Of a stretch of DNA of 64,000 nt, positions 61,765-64,000 are shown in pieces. Location: assembly GCA_018266455.1 (NCBI GenBank), contig JAFEAJ010000005.1:85801-149800 (forward strand), given 5' to 3'. Positions within the stretch are counted from its first letter, which is position 1. Each line of letters opens with the position of its first letter. The notes below the pieces were generated by a model. That model was not told where the DNA came from, did no database searches, and saw only the letters and a program-made list of their open reading frames with translations. Origin of the DNA: Bacteroidota bacterium. Lineage in GTDB: Bacteria; Bacteroidota; Bacteroidia; Chitinophagales; Chitinophagaceae. The position numbers and the translations under genes were made by a program.

Positions 61765-62982
61765 TTATGCAGGTACGCTTTGTTTTAATAACGTTTTTTT
61801 TACGGCGTTCACAATTTTCTCTCCTCTCTGCATAATTTGTTCCTCTGCCCATGTTAAACTGATGGCAGAAGAAATGCACCTGTTCATAACATTATCACTT
61901 GCAGTAAAAGAAGCCTGGTTGAGCCTTTGCAGCGCTTCTTTCTGGGGATTGTTCAAATTATTGAGGGAAGAGATATTTTTTAAGTGTTCCCATTTGCGGA
62001 TATAATGCCAGTTATTGTCGAACCAATAGAAATTGCCAGCTAAAATATTCTGATCCTTCAGTTCCACTACAACTGCCCTTGCAATTGCTTCGGTCGGCAA
62101 AAACCAGCTTAGGAAGGTACAACTGTCTCCTGCCGGGTCGGGTATTACGCGGAAGGAAATTTCGGGCAGCTGCTGCAAAATGGTTTTTAATTGCTGGTGG
62201 TTTTTCCTCTGGATTTCAAGAAACTTGTCCAGTTTACGGATCTGTGCAAGCCCGACAGCAGCATGTAATTCAGATATGCGGAAATTATACCCGATAAAAG
62301 GATGGAGATCTGCTCCCCGGTCGATGCCTTTGTGATCATGGCCATGGTCACTGTAGCCATCGCATTTTATATAAGTATCTTCATTATTAGTCAATACGGC
62401 ACCGCCTTCAGCACAGGTAACGGTTTTCACAAAGTCGAAAGAAAAAGTCCCGGCGTTGCCAATTGTCCCCAGATGTTTCCCTTTATAAGAAGCACCAATG
62501 CTCTGGCATGCATCCTCCAGCAAAAGCAAATTACGTTCTTTACAAATTTGTACCAACGCATCCAAATCGGCCATGCTGCCGCACATGTGCACCGGCATAA
62601 CACATTTTGTTTTTGGCGTGATGGCTTTCCTCACAGCTTCGGGGTTCATGGTCAGCGTTTCATCAATATCCACCAAGACAGGGATAGCTCCAACGCTAAG
62701 TACCGCTTCAAAACTCGCCACAAAAGTAAAAGCAGGCATAATCACCTCATCGCCTGCGCCAACGCCTAAAGCTGCAAGAGCTGTTGTTAATGCAGCAGTG
62801 CCGCTTGAAACCAGTTGAGCGTATTTGCAGTTCATGGTTTTGCAAATGGCCTCTTCCAGCTCTTTCGATTTCCAAACCCCTTTCCTCGCCGCATCAAAAC
62901 CATAGCGCATCAGTATTCCTGTCTGAAGCACATCATTTACTTCTTTGCGTTCTTCTTCCCCAAAAAATTCAAAACCCGGCAT
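61765..62982 (-). CDS. DegT/DnrJ/EryC1/StrS family PLP aminotransferase
   Basis: 405 residues, type I PLP fold. SGTAALTTALAALGVGAGDE, EDACQSIGASYKGKHLG, and the Schiff-base Lys in SFDFVKTVTCAEGGA are seen. It transaminates a ketosugar, or acts as a related dehydratase, in nucleotide-sugar synthesis for surface glycans; the substrate is not evident. It might work with rfbA/galE, which lie 30 kb away. Same strand as the GHL10-type gene upstream. Confidence 0.93.
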   Translation of the reverse strand: MPGFEFFGEEERKEVNDVLQTGILMRYGFDAARKGVWKSKELEEAICKTMNCKYAQLVSSGTAALTTALAALGVGAGDEVIMPAFTFVASFEAVLSVGAIPVLVDIDETLTMNPEAVRKAITPKTKCVMPVHMCGSMADLDALVQICKERNLLLLEDACQSIGASYKGKHLGTIGNAGTFSFDFVKTVTCAEGGAVLTNNEDTYIKCDGYSDHGHDHKGIDRGADLHPFIGYNFRISELHAAVGLAQIRKLDKFLEIQRKNHQQLKTILQQLPEISFRVIPDPAGDSCTFLSWFLPTEAIARAVVVELKDQNILAGNFYWFDNNWHYIRKWEHLKNISSLNNLNNPQKEALQRLNQASFTASDNVMNRCISSAISLTWAEEQIMQRGEKIVNAVKKTLLKQSVPA

Positions 62983-63028
62983 ATAAACTATTTTAAGTTA
63001 AAAAATCATTTGCCTAAAGTTAAAAAAA

Positions 63029-64000
63029 TTATCTTGCCGCAGCTGCCGGCGATGCAAAACTGTACAAGAATACCGGTTTGCTCTCCACATTGTTTCGCCC
63101 TACAGCAGTCGCAAAAAAATACGCAGGTTTTTTATTGCGCCCAATGGATTTTACTTTCATACTGAATACAGCTTTGGGCGAAAAAGGGACAAAAGCAAGA
63201 ATTTTATTTGACTGGTTAATGAAGTTTTCGTCATTTGTTTCATAAACAGCAAACCCTTTTATTTCTTCATCATTAACAGCTTTTCGCAATAAGGTGGTCA
63301 GCACCGAATCTTTTTTATTATAGCTGATGCTGATAATCGGTTCATGGGTTGTAGCCGTGTCCATCCATGCCATTGGCGGCACCAGCGCAGGTGACCGGAA
63401 ATAGTTGTTCTGTAAACTATCATCCCATCCATTAGGGTTATTTTCGAACGATTTGCTGCTGAAAAAAATCATGCCCTGTACATTCGGTGCCTCGCGCAAT
63501 GCAGCAATTTCTCTTGGCAATAGAGATTTGTCGCGCCAGGCGGCATTGCTGTTTGCCCTGTACATGGCAAGCCCGATATAACAGTGCCTGCCATAGGTAT
63601 GCCTGCTCCACCAGTCCAGCAAAACTTCATAGGGAGCTGCCCGGTGGCCAAATTCAAAATACAGTTGCGGCGCCACATAATCAATCCATCCTTCCTTAAG
63701 CCACAACAAAATATCAGCAAACAAATCATCATAATTTGTCTGGCCTGCCTTGGTGTTGCTGCCGAGAGAATCTTTATCAATATTTCTCCATATACCAAAT
63801 GGGCTGATGCCGAACTTGCAGGTTTCCCTTTCTGCTTTAATGGCTTTTCCGAGCATAACTATAATTGAATCTACATTGCTCCTTCGCCAATCGTCCCTGC
63901 TCATGCCTTTGCCATATTTTAAATATGAAGCATTATCGGGGAATTCTTTCCCAGCTATCCGGTATGGATAAAAATAATCGTCAAAATGGATGGCATCAAC
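63029..64000 (-). CDS. Glycosyl-hydrolase-like GHL10 family protein (partial, N-terminus beyond right edge)
   Basis: The frame is open from the window edge to a stop at 63029; about 324 residues are visible. VDAIHFDDYFYPYRIAGK near the edge, then FGISPFGIWRN and YVAPQLYFEFGHR, match the TIM-barrel of the GHL10/DUF187 family. The C-terminal 100 residues form a beta-rich domain. The family includes peptidoglycan- or glycan-active enzymes; signal peptide and first strands are off-window. It is 46 bp upstream of the DegT gene, same strand. Confidence 0.88.
   Translation of the reverse strand, partial: VDAIHFDDYFYPYRIAGKEFPDNASYLKYGKGMSRDDWRRSNVDSIIVMLGKAIKAERETCKFGISPFGIWRNIDKDSLGSNTKAGQTNYDDLFADILLWLKEGWIDYVAPQLYFEFGHRAAPYEVLLDWWSRHTYGRHCYIGLAMYRANSNAAWRDKSLLPREIAALREAPNVQGMIFFSSKSFENNPNGWDDSLQNNYFRSPALVPPMAWMDTATTHEPIISISYNKKDSVLTTLLRKAVNDEEIKGFAVYETNDENFINQSNKILAFVPFSPKAVFSMKVKSIGRNKKPAYFFATAVGRNNVESKPVFLYSFASPAAAAR

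Overview
The window looks like a chromosomal segment of a Bacteroidota bacterium, most likely Chitinophagaceae or a close relative. The evidence is a SusC/SusD pair, a type IX secretion (T9SS) C-terminal sorting domain, lipoproteins and TonB-linked receptors of the Bacteroidota type, Bacteroidota-style -7 promoter elements (TAnnTTTG), and weak Shine-Dalgarno use. I found no rRNA, tRNA, prophage, transposase or CRISPR array. Coding density is high and most genes are ordinary core or semi-core genes.

Layout. 1-11.6 kb (minus strand): a possible phosphorus-ester acquisition locus. It holds a YncE-propeller/phosphoesterase fusion, an XRE-cupin regulator, SusC, SusD, a secreted unknown, an alkaline-phosphatase-superfamily enzyme, and a DUF5690 MFS-like transporter cut by the left edge. 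11.8-13.2 kb: a decayed LpxH-like metallophosphoesterase fragment followed by a glycosyltransferase. 13.3-19.7 kb (minus): a porin-pstS-pstC-pstA-pstB-phoU phosphate operon. It is preceded by tandem 11-bp-phased repeats that look like a Pho box, and two non-coding repeat elements interrupt it. 19.8-21 kb: a T9SS-secreted protein. 21.2-22.7 kb: a small thiol/sulfur cassette (two rhodaneses, thioredoxin, two tiny membrane proteins). 23.1-29.4 kb: a TolC/RND/adaptor efflux operon whose pump has a His-rich loop, with a small LRGPP-tailed protein upstream. 29.4-31.2 kb: DUF47 plus PiT, a second phosphate transporter.

31.3-34.3 kb: nucleotide-sugar genes (rfbA, galE) and the C-terminal half of a split transketolase. 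34.5-36.8 kb: an ECF sigma factor, a membrane protein with five tandem 46-residue repeats, and a small periplasmic protein, closed by a clear intrinsic terminator. 36.8-43.7 kb (minus): an MBL hydrolase and the mreB-mreC-mreD-mrdA-rodA cell-shape operon. 43.8-46.1 kb: an alpha/beta hydrolase and a tryptophan 2,3-dioxygenase. 46.2-52.9 kb (minus): a second RND operon led by a TetR gene with a palindromic operator. 53-57.6 kb: a Crp/Fnr regulator with an N-terminal Cys cluster and a palindrome at its promoter, a ClC channel, a four-TM unknown and an AI-2E family permease. 57.7-64 kb: L,D-transpeptidase, PAP2-type protein, rpoN, small secreted unknowns, a DegT aminotransferase, and a GHL10-type hydrolase cut by the right edge.

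Phosphorus handling recurs: Pst, PhoU, PiT/DUF47, a candidate phosphate porin and several phosphoesterases lie within 31 kb. The most interesting items are the SusCD-phosphoesterase-DUF5690 locus, the Pho-box array, the MITE/REP-like element between pstB and phoU, the degenerate LpxH fragment, the five-repeat protein next to the ECF sigma factor, and the His-rich RND pump with its LRGPP partner.
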